35,748 nt of DNA from Nitrosomonas sp. (GTDB taxonomy: Bacteria; Pseudomonadota; Gammaproteobacteria; Burkholderiales; Nitrosomonadaceae): NCBI GenBank assembly GCA_020446045.1, contig JAGRFM010000079.1, positions 1 to 35,748 of the forward strand, given 5' to 3'. The position numbers and the translations under genes are program-made. The notes under the pieces were generated by a model, which saw nothing but the letters and a program-made list of their open reading frames with translations, ran no database searches and had not been told where the DNA came from. This document shows, piece by piece, positions 26,776 through 35,262 of the stretch (its first letter is position 1; each line of letters begins with the position of its first letter).

Positions 26776-28158
26776 TTACCCGGCCAGCCGATCGGCAATG
26801 CGTTCCATTTGCATAAATCGTGATCCTTTGATCAAAACGGTTACATCAGCATCCAGGCAATGCTCTAACGTCTCCAGCAAAGTCTCCATGTCATCGAAAT
26901 GCTGTGCGCCCTGACCATAAGCATCGCTGGTGTATTTACTCCACTTTCCTATGGTGAATAATTTATCCAGATCAAATCGCCGCGCATCCTCTCCAATCGC
27001 GCGATGCAAATTACCCGAAGCCGTTCCAAGTTCACCCATGTCACCCAGCACCAGTATTTTTGTTCCTGCCGCCTCAGCCAGAACGGACAACGCTGCACGG
27101 ACCGATTCAGGATTTGCGTTATAACAATCGTCGATCAAAACAGATTGATTCAATCCCCGCCTTCGTTGCAGCCTTCCCGTTACACCCTCAAACGACTCTA
27201 ATCCTGCCGCTATCGTTTCACCATCCACGTCAAGCGCTACTGCCGCCGCCGCAGCTGCCAAACTGTTTCTGACATTATGAATACCGGGCACGCCTAAATT
27301 TACATTCTGCGTGCCGCTTGGCAGATGCAACCGTACTGTGCTGCCGCACACATCCGTTTCAAATTCGGCCGTAACAGGCGCTTTCTTATCCAAACCAAAC
27401 TCAATGATTTTTCTTTTTCCGGCCAGTTCACGCCATAATGGCGCATAACAATCATCCGCATTAATGATGGCCACCCCGGATTCATCCAATCCGGAAAAAA
27501 TTTCGCCTTTTGCCTGTGCAATCGCCTCGGTTGAACCCAGGCCCGCTATATGTGCCGTACTGGCGTTGGTAATAACCGCCACATCCGGTTTTGCCAGTTG
27601 TGTCAAATAGGCAATTTCACCGGCATGATTCATGCCCATTTCAATGACGCCATACTGGTGATTTTCCCGCAGCCGCAGCAACATCAAGGGCATGCCGATT
27701 TCATTATTAAGATTGCCTAGCGTCGCCAATACCCGCTGTGAATGCCCTTCCGCACCCTGCGCCTTTTCCCTGCTTGCCTTGCGCAAAATTGCTGCAAGCA
27801 TTTCTTTTACGGTTGTTTTACCGTTACTGCCGGTAACAGCCACCAGCGGCAGGGTAAAACGTTTTCGCCAGTAAGCCGCGAGCTGCCCCAAACCCAATTG
27901 GGTATTACTGACTCGCATCAGTGGAAATTCCGTTGCTAATGCGGTCTCATCGAATTCCAGTTTCACCATAGCGGCCACTGCGCCTTGCCTTTGTGCCGCA
28001 TCTACAAAACGGTGGCCATCGAATCGCTCACCGGACAACGCAACAAACAGATCGCCCTGATGCAAGGTGCGGCTATCCGTGCTGACACCCGTGAACAAGA
28101 CATCCTGTCCTTGCCATCGGGCATTTAAAGCATGTGCCGCTTCCTGTATATGCATCAT
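26776..28158 (-). CDS. murF: UDP-N-acetylmuramoyl-tripeptide--D-alanyl-D-alanine ligase
   Basis: MurF adds the D-Ala-D-Ala made by Ddl to the UDP-MurNAc tripeptide. The 460-residue protein has FTGVSTDSRTLHQGDLFVAL at the N-terminus, the ATP loop VAVTGSNGKTTVKEM, EMGMNHAGEIAYL, and IDDCYNANPESV in the C-terminal domain. The start overlaps the murE stop (two adjacent ATG codons, 28158 and 28155). Confidence 0.98.
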   Translation of the reverse strand: MMHIQEAAHALNARWQGQDVLFTGVSTDSRTLHQGDLFVALSGERFDGHRFVDAAQRQGAVAAMVKLEFDETALATEFPLMRVSNTQLGLGQLAAYWRKRFTLPLVAVTGSNGKTTVKEMLAAILRKASREKAQGAEGHSQRVLATLGNLNNEIGMPLMLLRLRENHQYGVIEMGMNHAGEIAYLTQLAKPDVAVITNASTAHIAGLGSTEAIAQAKGEIFSGLDESGVAIINADDCYAPLWRELAGKRKIIEFGLDKKAPVTAEFETDVCGSTVRLHLPSGTQNVNLGVPGIHNVRNSLAAAAAAVALDVDGETIAAGLESFEGVTGRLQRRRGLNQSVLIDDCYNANPESVRAALSVLAEAAGTKILVLGDMGELGTASGNLHRAIGEDARRFDLDKLFTIGKWSKYTSDAYGQGAQHFDDMETLLETLEHCLDADVTVLIKGSRFMQMERIADRLAG

Positions 28159-29717
28159 GCCCGCCCTCTTTTTTTAGACGACAAACCGTTCAGAACTTGC
28201 TCCACGATTAACGCATCGCTGAAGGGAATTTTCTGACCATTGATTTCCTGATACGCTTCGTGTCCCTTACCGGCTATTAAAACAACATCTCCCGCCGAAG
28301 CACTTCGAATCGCCTGGTAGATGGCCAACTCACGATTTATCTCCATCTGCTGACTGCTAATATCCATTGCGCCCATCATATCCAGAATAATCTTCCGGGG
28401 ATCTTCGGTTCGCGGGTTGTCACTGGTAAAGATCACTTCATCTGCGATACGCGCCGCAACTTCTCCGATCAGCCTGCGTTTACCCTGATCCCGTTCACCG
28501 CCACAACCAACGACACAAAACAGACTACCCGCCTTTTTTGTCCGCTTTGATTTAAACGGTGCAGCGTGTAATATTTCACGCAGGGTTGACAGCACTTTTT
28601 CCAGAGCATCCGGTGTATGCGCATAATCAACAATCACTGTCGGCAATTTCCCACCACCGAATTTTTCCATCCGCCCGGGGATTGAACTGACACGGCGCAA
28701 TGCATTCACTGCATCTGAAAATGCAATTCCACTTGCCAGCAGCGCCGCTATCACCGCCAGCAAATTAATTGCGTTGAATTTACCCAGCAGATCGACTTTT
28801 AATATTTCCCGCTCACCCTGATATTCGATTTCAAGCGATAACCCCTGCAAATCCACTTGCAGATTACATCCATAAACCATATCGCGTATCCGGCCGGCGT
28901 GACTTTCCATTTCATCCTTTCTTAAACCGTAACCAATGACCCGCACCGGCTTTGATGCAAGCTGCCGGGACAACTCAACCCCCAGCACATCATCCAGATT
29001 AAGCACTGCACATTTCAATCCTGGCCAGAAAAACAGCCGTGCTTTCGATGCTGCGTAGGCATCCATATTTTCGTGATAATCCAGATGATCGCGAGACAGG
29101 TTAGTTAATACTGCAACCGACAATTCCGTGCCATTTAAACGTCCCTGTTCAATACCATGAGACGACACTTCCATCGCAACATGCTTGGCGCTTTTTTTCA
29201 GGTATTTTGCCAGATTCTTTTGGATCAACACCGGATCAGGCGTTGTATTGATCGTTGATTCCAACTCGTTTACAAAACCGTTCCCCAGTGTTCCCATAAT
29301 GGCTGTTTTCTTTTGCATGACATTCATGGCCTGGGCAAACCAGTGGCTGCATGACGTTTTACCGTTGGTGCCGGTAAAACCAACAACATTTAATTTTCCG
29401 GATGGATGTCCATAGACACAGTCAGCGATATAACCGGCTTTGTCTTTCAGCCCCGCAATTGCCAGCGCAGGAACTTTCCATGCCGGATTCCATGAGAAAT
29501 TACCTGTCTCCCAAATGATCCCATTGACGCCTGATGCAATGGCCTGCGGAATCAGTTTCCGTGCATCGACTCTAGTTCCCGCAACAGCCAAAAAGGTATC
29601 ACCCGGATGCACAAGACGGCTATCTGTAACCAGCTGTTTAACAGGTACGCCGAGCTTATTCAACTGACGGCAGTCAAATCCTTTTTCCGACTTATCCGTT
29701 TCAAATTGAATCATCAT
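28155..29717 (-). CDS. murE: UDP-MurNAc-tripeptide synthetase (meso-diaminopimelate adding)
   Basis: MurE adds the third residue of the stem peptide. The 520-residue protein has VKQLVTDSRLVHPGDTFLAV, the ATP loop VGFTGTNGKTSCSHW, the lysine to be carbamylated in YAASKARLF, and TSDNPRTEDP. The DNPR motif marks meso-diaminopimelate enzymes, as opposed to lysine adders, and fits the dapF gene in the same block. A run of G (GGGGGG) lies just upstream of two ATG codons at 29717 and 29714, so either may be used. The start overlaps the ftsI stop. Confidence 0.98.
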   Translation of the reverse strand: MMIQFETDKSEKGFDCRQLNKLGVPVKQLVTDSRLVHPGDTFLAVAGTRVDARKLIPQAIASGVNGIIWETGNFSWNPAWKVPALAIAGLKDKAGYIADCVYGHPSGKLNVVGFTGTNGKTSCSHWFAQAMNVMQKKTAIMGTLGNGFVNELESTINTTPDPVLIQKNLAKYLKKSAKHVAMEVSSHGIEQGRLNGTELSVAVLTNLSRDHLDYHENMDAYAASKARLFFWPGLKCAVLNLDDVLGVELSRQLASKPVRVIGYGLRKDEMESHAGRIRDMVYGCNLQVDLQGLSLEIEYQGEREILKVDLLGKFNAINLLAVIAALLASGIAFSDAVNALRRVSSIPGRMEKFGGGKLPTVIVDYAHTPDALEKVLSTLREILHAAPFKSKRTKKAGSLFCVVGCGGERDQGKRRLIGEVAARIADEVIFTSDNPRTEDPRKIILDMMGAMDISSQQMEINRELAIYQAIRSASAGDVVLIAGKGHEAYQEINGQKIPFSDALIVEQVLNGLSSKKRGRA

Positions 29718-31456
29718 ATCCCCCCTGTCGCAAGGATTGCAGGAGCAGCATTTAACTCAGTACTTGGCACATCATGCGGCACATTCAGCAATCTTAATGC
29801 TGCAGTCATGACATGACTGAAAACAGGTGCGGCAACTGCGCCACCGAAATATTTTCCGGCTGACGGATCATCCAGCATTACCGCTACGATCAACCGCGGA
29901 TTGGATACCGGAGCAAATCCGACAAATGAAGAAATATAGTTCTTCTTGGCATATTTTCCGTCGATTAATTTATGCGCCGTACCTGTTTTGCCCGCCACAC
30001 GATAGCCGTCCACTTGAGCAAGCGGCGCCGTTCCGTTCGGCAATGTGGCCATTTCCAGCATTTGACTGACTGACTGCGCTGTTTTTTGGGAAATCACCCG
30101 TTGACCCATCACCGGAAAATCCTGTTTGAGGATAGAAACGGGTTTTAATTCACCGCCCGTGGTAAAAATTGTATAGGCACGCGCTATTTGCAACAGACTG
30201 ACAGAAATCCCATGCCCAAACGCCATAGTTGCCTGTTCAATGGTTCGCCACGTGTTATAGGGCCGCAAAACCCCACTCGCCTCACCAGGAAACCCGGTTC
30301 CGGCCAGCTGACCAAAGCCAACGTTGTTATAAATCTCCCACAATGTCTGCGCCGGCATGGACAAGGCTATTTTAACCGTACCGACATTGCTGGAGACCTG
30401 CAGCACTTCGGCAACCGTCAGCTCACCTTTATTACTCACATCACGTATCGTCGAACGACCCACCCTGAATGTACCCGGCGCTGTTTGCACCACTGTCCCG
30501 GGATTAACCAGACCGGTTTCGATCGCCACCGCAATAGGAAACGGCTTGAGCGTCGAGCCTGGTTCAAAGGTATCCACTAGCGCCCGATTCACCAAAAAAC
30601 GATTAGCCACCATTGCGTTGGTTACCGTTGCATTCGGGTTATAGGCAGGAAAATTGGATAACGCCAGAATTTCACCACTTTGCGCGTCCAGCACCACAAT
30701 ACTGCCCGCTGCTGCACGATGATCGAAAACCGCCTGTTTTAACGCCTGATGTGCAATATGCTGCACTCTTCTATCCAAAGACAGCACGATATCCTGCCCC
30801 TGCTTCGGCGAACGGATATTTTCCACATCGCCAATAATGCGGCCTTTATTGTCTTTAAGAACACGGCGGCTGCCGATTTCTCCCGACAACATCGCATCCC
30901 ATCCGTGCTCGACACCTTCTTGCCCCTGATCTTCGATATCGGTGAAGCCAACAACATGGGCCGCAATTTCTCCTTCCGGATAATACCGCTTGAATTCCGT
31001 TTCGAAGCCAATGCCCTTAATTTTCAAATCCGCAATACGGTCCGCTATTTCCGGAACAATCCAGCGTTTGAGATAGACAAACCGGCTCGACTTGCGATAA
31101 ATCCGCTTTTCAATTTCAGATTTATCCATATCCAGCAATCGCGCCAACTGCTCAAGTTGAAACGATGAAACATCTTCAACCATCAAAGGATCCGCATATA
31201 CCGAAGCAACTGGCGCACTAATGGCCAGTATCTCGCCGTTACGATCCTTGATCATGCCGCGATCCCCGCTCATTTTAACTATCTTGCTATAGCGGGCAGC
31301 GCCCTCTTTTTGCAGAAAATCGTTATTCACTCCCTGCAAAAAAGCAGCTCTCACGATCAAACCGGTCAATCCCAACACCAGGAAACCGAACAACAGCATT
31401 GCTCGCCATGGTTTAAGCATGGGTTGCGGTGTCAGTTGATCGAGTTTATTCAGCAT
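29714..31456 (-). CDS. ftsI: Septal transpeptidase FtsI (penicillin-binding protein 3)
   Basis: FtsI crosslinks septal peptidoglycan together with FtsW. The 580-residue protein has a short cytoplasmic head, one membrane helix (about 19-39), a pedestal domain and a class B transpeptidase domain. Its penicillin-binding motifs are S301-T-L-K304 (FEPGSTLKPF), S355-S-N357 (QVSSNVGT) and K490-T-G492 (VAGKTGTAHK). It overlaps ftsL by 11 bases upstream and murE downstream. Confidence 0.98.
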   Translation of the reverse strand: MLNKLDQLTPQPMLKPWRAMLLFGFLVLGLTGLIVRAAFLQGVNNDFLQKEGAARYSKIVKMSGDRGMIKDRNGEILAISAPVASVYADPLMVEDVSSFQLEQLARLLDMDKSEIEKRIYRKSSRFVYLKRWIVPEIADRIADLKIKGIGFETEFKRYYPEGEIAAHVVGFTDIEDQGQEGVEHGWDAMLSGEIGSRRVLKDNKGRIIGDVENIRSPKQGQDIVLSLDRRVQHIAHQALKQAVFDHRAAAGSIVVLDAQSGEILALSNFPAYNPNATVTNAMVANRFLVNRALVDTFEPGSTLKPFPIAVAIETGLVNPGTVVQTAPGTFRVGRSTIRDVSNKGELTVAEVLQVSSNVGTVKIALSMPAQTLWEIYNNVGFGQLAGTGFPGEASGVLRPYNTWRTIEQATMAFGHGISVSLLQIARAYTIFTTGGELKPVSILKQDFPVMGQRVISQKTAQSVSQMLEMATLPNGTAPLAQVDGYRVAGKTGTAHKLIDGKYAKKNYISSFVGFAPVSNPRLIVAVMLDDPSAGKYFGGAVAAPVFSHVMTAALRLLNVPHDVPSTELNAAPAILATGGI

Positions 31457-31751
31457 GATTTACCTTAGCCCATTGTGGTTCGTTCACTCTGGCTGACGAA
31501 ATAATTTGTACTTGACCGGATACCGGCATATCCATGTTCAAATGCTTCCTGGCTTCAAATTCAATCTTTCTGCGCGCAATCAGCGTGCTTTGCTCAAGCT
31601 GCAGCTTTTTCCATTCAACATTGAGCTTGCGTGTGATTTTCCGCTCATTTTCAAGCGCCATATTGAGTTTGCGCGCCTCGGTCTGCACGTACACGACGCT
31701 CAGGGCACACATCACAAGAATCAAAGTCAACAATAGATTGAATTTAAACAT
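31446..31751 (-). CDS. ftsL: Cell division protein FtsL
   Basis: FtsL is a small bitopic membrane protein that forms a coiled-coil complex with FtsB and FtsQ. From the ATG at 31751 the protein is about 101 residues. It has MFKFNLLLTLILVMCALSVV as head and membrane helix, then a coiled coil (about 25-65, TEARKLNMALENERKITRKL) and a short periplasmic tail. A GTG four codons upstream is an alternative start. Position between rsmH and ftsI is diagnostic, as FtsL sequences are poorly conserved. Confidence 0.93.
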   Translation of the reverse strand: MFKFNLLLTLILVMCALSVVYVQTEARKLNMALENERKITRKLNVEWKKLQLEQSTLIARRKIEFEARKHLNMDMPVSGQVQIISSARVNEPQWAKVNHAE

Positions 31752-31768
31752 CACAACATGCACTGCCG

Positions 31769-32716
31769 TTAAGAAATCTTTTCAGCCACACGCATTACAG
31801 CGCTTCGTGACCGTATATTTTCCACAACTTCCTGGTGTCCAGGCTTCACTGCCTTACCAATAATTTTTAAAGCGGGCTTCCCGAAGCGCTGCAGTTCAAT
31901 TTCACGCAGCGGAATATCACGTGGCAAAACATCAGCAGTCGCATGCTCCCGCATAAATCGTTTCACCATTCTGTCCTCCAGTGAATGGAAGCTGATCACA
32001 ACAAGCCTCCCTCCCGGGTTTAACAGATCAATGCTTTGCTGTAGCGCTAGCGACAGCTCCTCAAGCTCCTGATTGATAAAGATCCGTATCGCTTGAAAAG
32101 TGCGCGTCGCCGGATTCTGCTTGCCTTCCCGCTTGCGCTCACGTGCACGGACGACCGCACCAACAATCTCGGCAAGTTGCAATGTGGTAACAATAGATTG
32201 CCGCGTTCTTGCCACAACAATCGCTCTTGCAATCGACCTAGCATACCGTTCTTCGCCATATTCCCTGATCACCCTTTCCAAATCTGCTTCCGAAACACTT
32301 TCTATCCATTGCGCTGCCGTCTGCCCTCGGCTTGTATCCATGCGCATATCAAGCGGGCCATCGGAACGAAAACTAAACCCTCTTTCCGCCTCAAGTTGCG
32401 GCGAGGAAATTCCCAAGTCCAACAAAACACCATCAATTTTTTGCACGCCCAGTTTTTTTAATTCACCTTGCAACTGCGAAAAACTGCTGTGCACAATACA
32501 AAAATTCTGAAACGCTATAGCCAGTTCTTTTTTTCCTGTCTCGACAGCGACCGGATCTCTGTCGAAAGCTATCAAACGCCCTTTACCACTCAGGCGGGAC
32601 AAAATCAGGCGGCTATGACCACCCCGCCCGAATGTTCCATCCACATAAATTCCATCCGGCTTGATTGCCAGCGCATCCACTGCTTCCTGAAGCAGCACCG
32701 TAACGTGAGCCGGCAA
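31769..32716 (-). CDS. rsmH: 16S rRNA (cytosine(1402)-N(4))-methyltransferase
   Basis: RsmH (MraW) methylates C1402 of 16S rRNA using S-adenosylmethionine. The 315-residue protein has [13 protein letters not shown] at the N-terminus, the SAM loop [34 protein letters not shown] and [20 protein letters not shown]. The only usable start upstream of the conserved part is a TTG at 32716: the mraZ stop lies in the same frame just before it. GGTGGTGAAG provides a weak Shine-Dalgarno sequence. The gene follows mraZ by 15 bases. Confidence 0.97.
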   Translation of the reverse strand: MPAHVTVLLQEAVDALAIKPDGIYVDGTFGRGGHSRLILSRLSGKGRLIAFDRDPVAVETGKKELAIAFQNFCIVHSSFSQLQGELKKLGVQKIDGVLLDLGISSPQLEAERGFSFRSDGPLDMRMDTSRGQTAAQWIESVSEADLERVIREYGEERYARSIARAIVVARTRQSIVTTLQLAEIVGAVVRARERKREGKQNPATRTFQAIRIFINQELEELSLALQQSIDLLNPGGRLVVISFHSLEDRMVKRFMREHATADVLPRDIPLREIELQRFGKPALKIIGKAVKPGHQEVVENIRSRSAVMRVAEKIS

Positions 32717-32731
32717 ATCTTCACCACCCGA

Positions 32732-33178
32732 TCATAAAGAGAATCCTTCCAATTCAGGCGGCATATCATCTTCATTGAAAGACAACGCATCTTCAATCTG
32801 CAGATTCCATTGCGTTTCATCCCACAGCTCGAATTTCTCTCCCTGTCCCACTAACACAACTTCCTTATTCAGTCCTGCAAAATGTCGCAATGGCTGCGCA
32901 ATCAAAATTCGCCCGGCATTATCCATTTCCACATCATTGGCGCTCCCGATCAACAACCGCTGCAACTTGCGTATTTTTGGATTAAAACTGGAAAGGCTGT
33001 TTAATTGTTGTTCAATAGGCTCCCACGCAGGCTGAGGATAAACCAATAGACATCGAGAAGGATCTGCCGTAACAACCAGATGCCCCGCGCATTTTTCAGA
33101 CAGATCACCACGATAACGCGTCGGTATCGCAATTCTGCCTTTCACATCCAAATTCAGTTGCGTTATGCCACGGAACAT
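32732..33178 (-). CDS. mraZ: Transcriptional regulator MraZ
   Basis: MraZ is an AbrB-like ring-forming DNA-binding protein that represses its own dcw operon. The 148-residue protein starts MFRGITQLNLDVKGRIAIP, the family signature, with the second half-repeat around NDVEMDNAGRILIAQPLRHF. An in-frame GTG at 33187 would add three residues; the ATG at 33178 matches the family start. It is the first gene of the cluster, with its promoter and GTGG repeats directly upstream. Confidence 0.97.
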   Translation of the reverse strand: MFRGITQLNLDVKGRIAIPTRYRGDLSEKCAGHLVVTADPSRCLLVYPQPAWEPIEQQLNSLSSFNPKIRKLQRLLIGSANDVEMDNAGRILIAQPLRHFAGLNKEVVLVGQGEKFELWDETQWNLQIEDALSFNEDDMPPELEGFSL

Positions 33179-33222
33179 ATTGCCCACTCACATTTACAGA
33201 AAAAGCAAATTCAAGCTTTTTT

Positions 33223-33268
33223 CCCACAAAAAACCACTTTCCACTACTTTTCTACATATTAGCCCCAC
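33223..33268 (-). promoter_or_regulatory. GTGG direct repeats, probable MraZ operator
   Basis: On the minus strand GTGGGG (33268-33263), GTGG (33244-33241), GTGG (33237-33234) and GTGGG (33227-33223) follow the -10 box of the mra promoter. E. coli MraZ binds direct repeats of the type GTGGG spaced about ten bases apart in front of mraZ. The last two here are ten bases apart and the pair before that seven. Binding is inferred. Confidence 0.5.
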
Positions 33269-33295
33269 TTTAATCAAAAACGAACCACCCGTCAA
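33267..33295 (-). promoter_or_regulatory. Sigma70-type promoter of the dcw cluster
   Basis: On the minus strand TTGACG (33295-33290) and TAAAGT (33272-33267) are separated by exactly 17 bases. Five and four of six bases match consensus. Transcription would begin near 33260, leaving a leader of about 80 bases that carries the GTGG repeats. Confidence 0.6.
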
Positions 33296-33560
33296 GCAAA
33301 AAAATGTTATTTTTTTATATAGGACAAAGACTTAAATAACAATCGCGTTTTTCAAACCAACCACGACAAATTCATTTTAAAAATAAGTAACATAGCGCCT
33401 TATTTGAAAGTCATACTAGAAGTTCTGGGGGAATAAAACTGAAATTCGGAAAATGCCAAAAGGCTGTTAAAATAGCGGGGAAAGCATGTTGCAACGAAAT
33501 GGAGATTTTTAGCGATAACCTGAGGCGACAACGGACATTGAAAAATGCCGCGAAGCATCA

Positions 33561-33587
33561 TTGAGACGCATTATCACCCTTTATAAA
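33561..33587 (+). promoter_or_regulatory. Possible promoter of the flippase gene
   Basis: TTGAGA (33561-33566) and TATAAA (33582-33587) are 15 bases apart, a little short. They lie about 95 bases before the ATG at 33683. The leader contains a small hairpin (33639-33657, CACCCG/CGGGTG) without a T-run. The rest of the 33296-33560 gap is AT-rich and shows no gene. Confidence 0.28.
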
Positions 33588-33682
33588 CAGATAGCGAGCC
33601 ACATAGACGCGGCAAAACCTACAAGATAACTACGACACCACCCGGTACTCACGGGTGTTATCCGATTTCTCCACACTAATTT

Positions 33683-35143
33683 ATGTCTGTTAAATCCGTA
33701 CATGAAAGCGCAATCATCGTCGTTGGAATGCGTTGGTGCGACCGATTGCTTGGATTAATCAGCATGATTATCCTGGCCCGCCTGCTGGTGCCGGCGGATT
33801 TTGGCATCATTGTGATGGCCAGTCTGGTTGTCGGACTGATTGATGTTTTACTCGATATTGGCGTTAGCACCGCACTGATTCACAACCAAAAAGCGGATAA
33901 CGAGGATTACAATACCGCCTGGACATTAAGGCTTATTCAATCCTGGCTGACGGGCGTCATCATTTTTGTCAGTGCGCCGTTCGTCGCGGATTTCTACGAT
34001 AATGATTTAGTCATCGATGTACTGCGCGTCATGGCGCTCAGCGTGATTATCGCCGGTTTCGAAAATATTGGCGTCGTCACATTCCAGAAAAATATGGAAT
34101 TCGGCAAGGATTTCAAATTTTTCTTTTACAAACGTTTCATCGGCTTTGTTATAACCCTGATTTTCGCTTTTATCCTGCACAATTACTGGGCCATGGTTAT
34201 CGGCGCACTCGCCCATCGTATTGCTGGCGTCATACTAAGTTACCGCATGCATGCGCACCGCCCCAGATTATCGCTATCACGCACCACAGAAATCTGGTCA
34301 TTCTCGAAATGGGTATTGATGCGCAATATCATTACCTATTTCGACACACAAATTGACAAATTCCTGGTCGGCCACCGTACTGACGAAAAAGTCCTCGGCA
34401 CCTATTCCGTAGCGCATGATGTAGCCGCCATGCCGACCACGGAACTGCTCATGCCACTGGGTCGCGTGCTTTTCCCGGCCTTTGCCCAGAAACGCGATAA
34501 CCTGGAAACATTTGCCCGCAGCATCTCAACCGCCATCGGCGTATTGTCGCTGGTCGCCATGCCGGCCTGCATCGGGTTGATTTTGACCGCTGAAGATGTC
34601 GTCTTGATATTGCTTGGCGACAATTGGGTTGCAGCCATTCCCTTAATTCAGATTATGGCCATATCCAATCTCATTTTTTCACTAACACATTCCGGCACCT
34701 ACGCCTTGCTGGCCACCGGAAAAGTCAAACTGCTCGCCATCGTGTCCGGAATACAGATTCTCCTCTTCATCATGATGGCAACCCTGTTTTTTCCAGCGGA
34801 TAGCGCTGCCGAGATTGCTTCAATCCGGGTATTAACTGTAACTATTGGCTCAATTTTTATTATCAGCCTGGTGATCGTTCAAATACAGGGATTTCGCATC
34901 AGAGACTATTTTGCCCCCATTTTACGCCCGGTACTTGCCACAGGCATTATGGCCTGGGTCATCATCCAGCTACATCCGGAATTGACTCACTGGATGTCCT
35001 TCACCCGCGTTATCGTGGAAGTCATCATCGGCTTTATCACTTACACAGCCAGCATTGTGCTTTTATGGTTACTCCAGGGGCGTCCCGAAGGCGCCGAATC
35101 CTATTTATTTAAGAATTTTGCCCATAAATTTAGGCGGAAATAA
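33683..35143 (+). CDS. Wzx/PST-type polysaccharide flippase
   Basis: The 486-residue protein has about a dozen hydrophobic segments and belongs to the MOP superfamily (lipopolysaccharide biosynthesis / oligosaccharide flippase). Recognisable blocks are GMRWCDRLLGLISMIILARL, LLVPADFGIIVMA, GVSTALIHNQ, FENIGVVTFQKNMEF, TYFDTQIDKFLVG and AMPTTELLMPLGRVLFPAFA, close to WzxC-like proteins. Such proteins move lipid-linked sugar units across the inner membrane for exopolysaccharide or O-antigen. No glycosyltransferases lie next to it in this window, so it appears isolated. It is read away from the dcw cluster. Confidence 0.88.
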   Translation: MSVKSVHESAIIVVGMRWCDRLLGLISMIILARLLVPADFGIIVMASLVVGLIDVLLDIGVSTALIHNQKADNEDYNTAWTLRLIQSWLTGVIIFVSAPFVADFYDNDLVIDVLRVMALSVIIAGFENIGVVTFQKNMEFGKDFKFFFYKRFIGFVITLIFAFILHNYWAMVIGALAHRIAGVILSYRMHAHRPRLSLSRTTEIWSFSKWVLMRNIITYFDTQIDKFLVGHRTDEKVLGTYSVAHDVAAMPTTELLMPLGRVLFPAFAQKRDNLETFARSISTAIGVLSLVAMPACIGLILTAEDVVLILLGDNWVAAIPLIQIMAISNLIFSLTHSGTYALLATGKVKLLAIVSGIQILLFIMMATLFFPADSAAEIASIRVLTVTIGSIFIISLVIVQIQGFRIRDYFAPILRPVLATGIMAWVIIQLHPELTHWMSFTRVIVEVIIGFITYTASIVLLWLLQGRPEGAESYLFKNFAHKFRRK

Positions 35144-35181
35144 ATGGTGTCTACCGGAATAGGTGAAACCGTAACTGACTC

Positions 35182-35211
35182 GGTGGATGGCGCTACGCTT
35201 ATCCACCCTAC
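35182..35211. repeat. REP-like palindromic repeat, copy B
   Basis: GGTGGAT (35182-35188) and ATCCACC (35201-35207) pair around GGCGCTACGCTT, followed by CTAC. The layout matches the repeat at 1128-1159: GGTG arm, GCGCT(A/T)CGCTTAT core and CACCCTAC end. It lies between the convergent ends of the flippase and phosphodiesterase genes. Confidence 0.5.
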
Positions 35212-35262
35212 CCTTCTGCACCGCGCGCTGCCACAGCCCACCCCTGACAAGCTGTTCCATGC

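Noticed and set aside
33639-33657. Hairpin CACCCG/CGGGTG before the flippase gene as a terminator
   Set aside because: Only six pairs and no T-run follows; it is better left as a leader hairpin.
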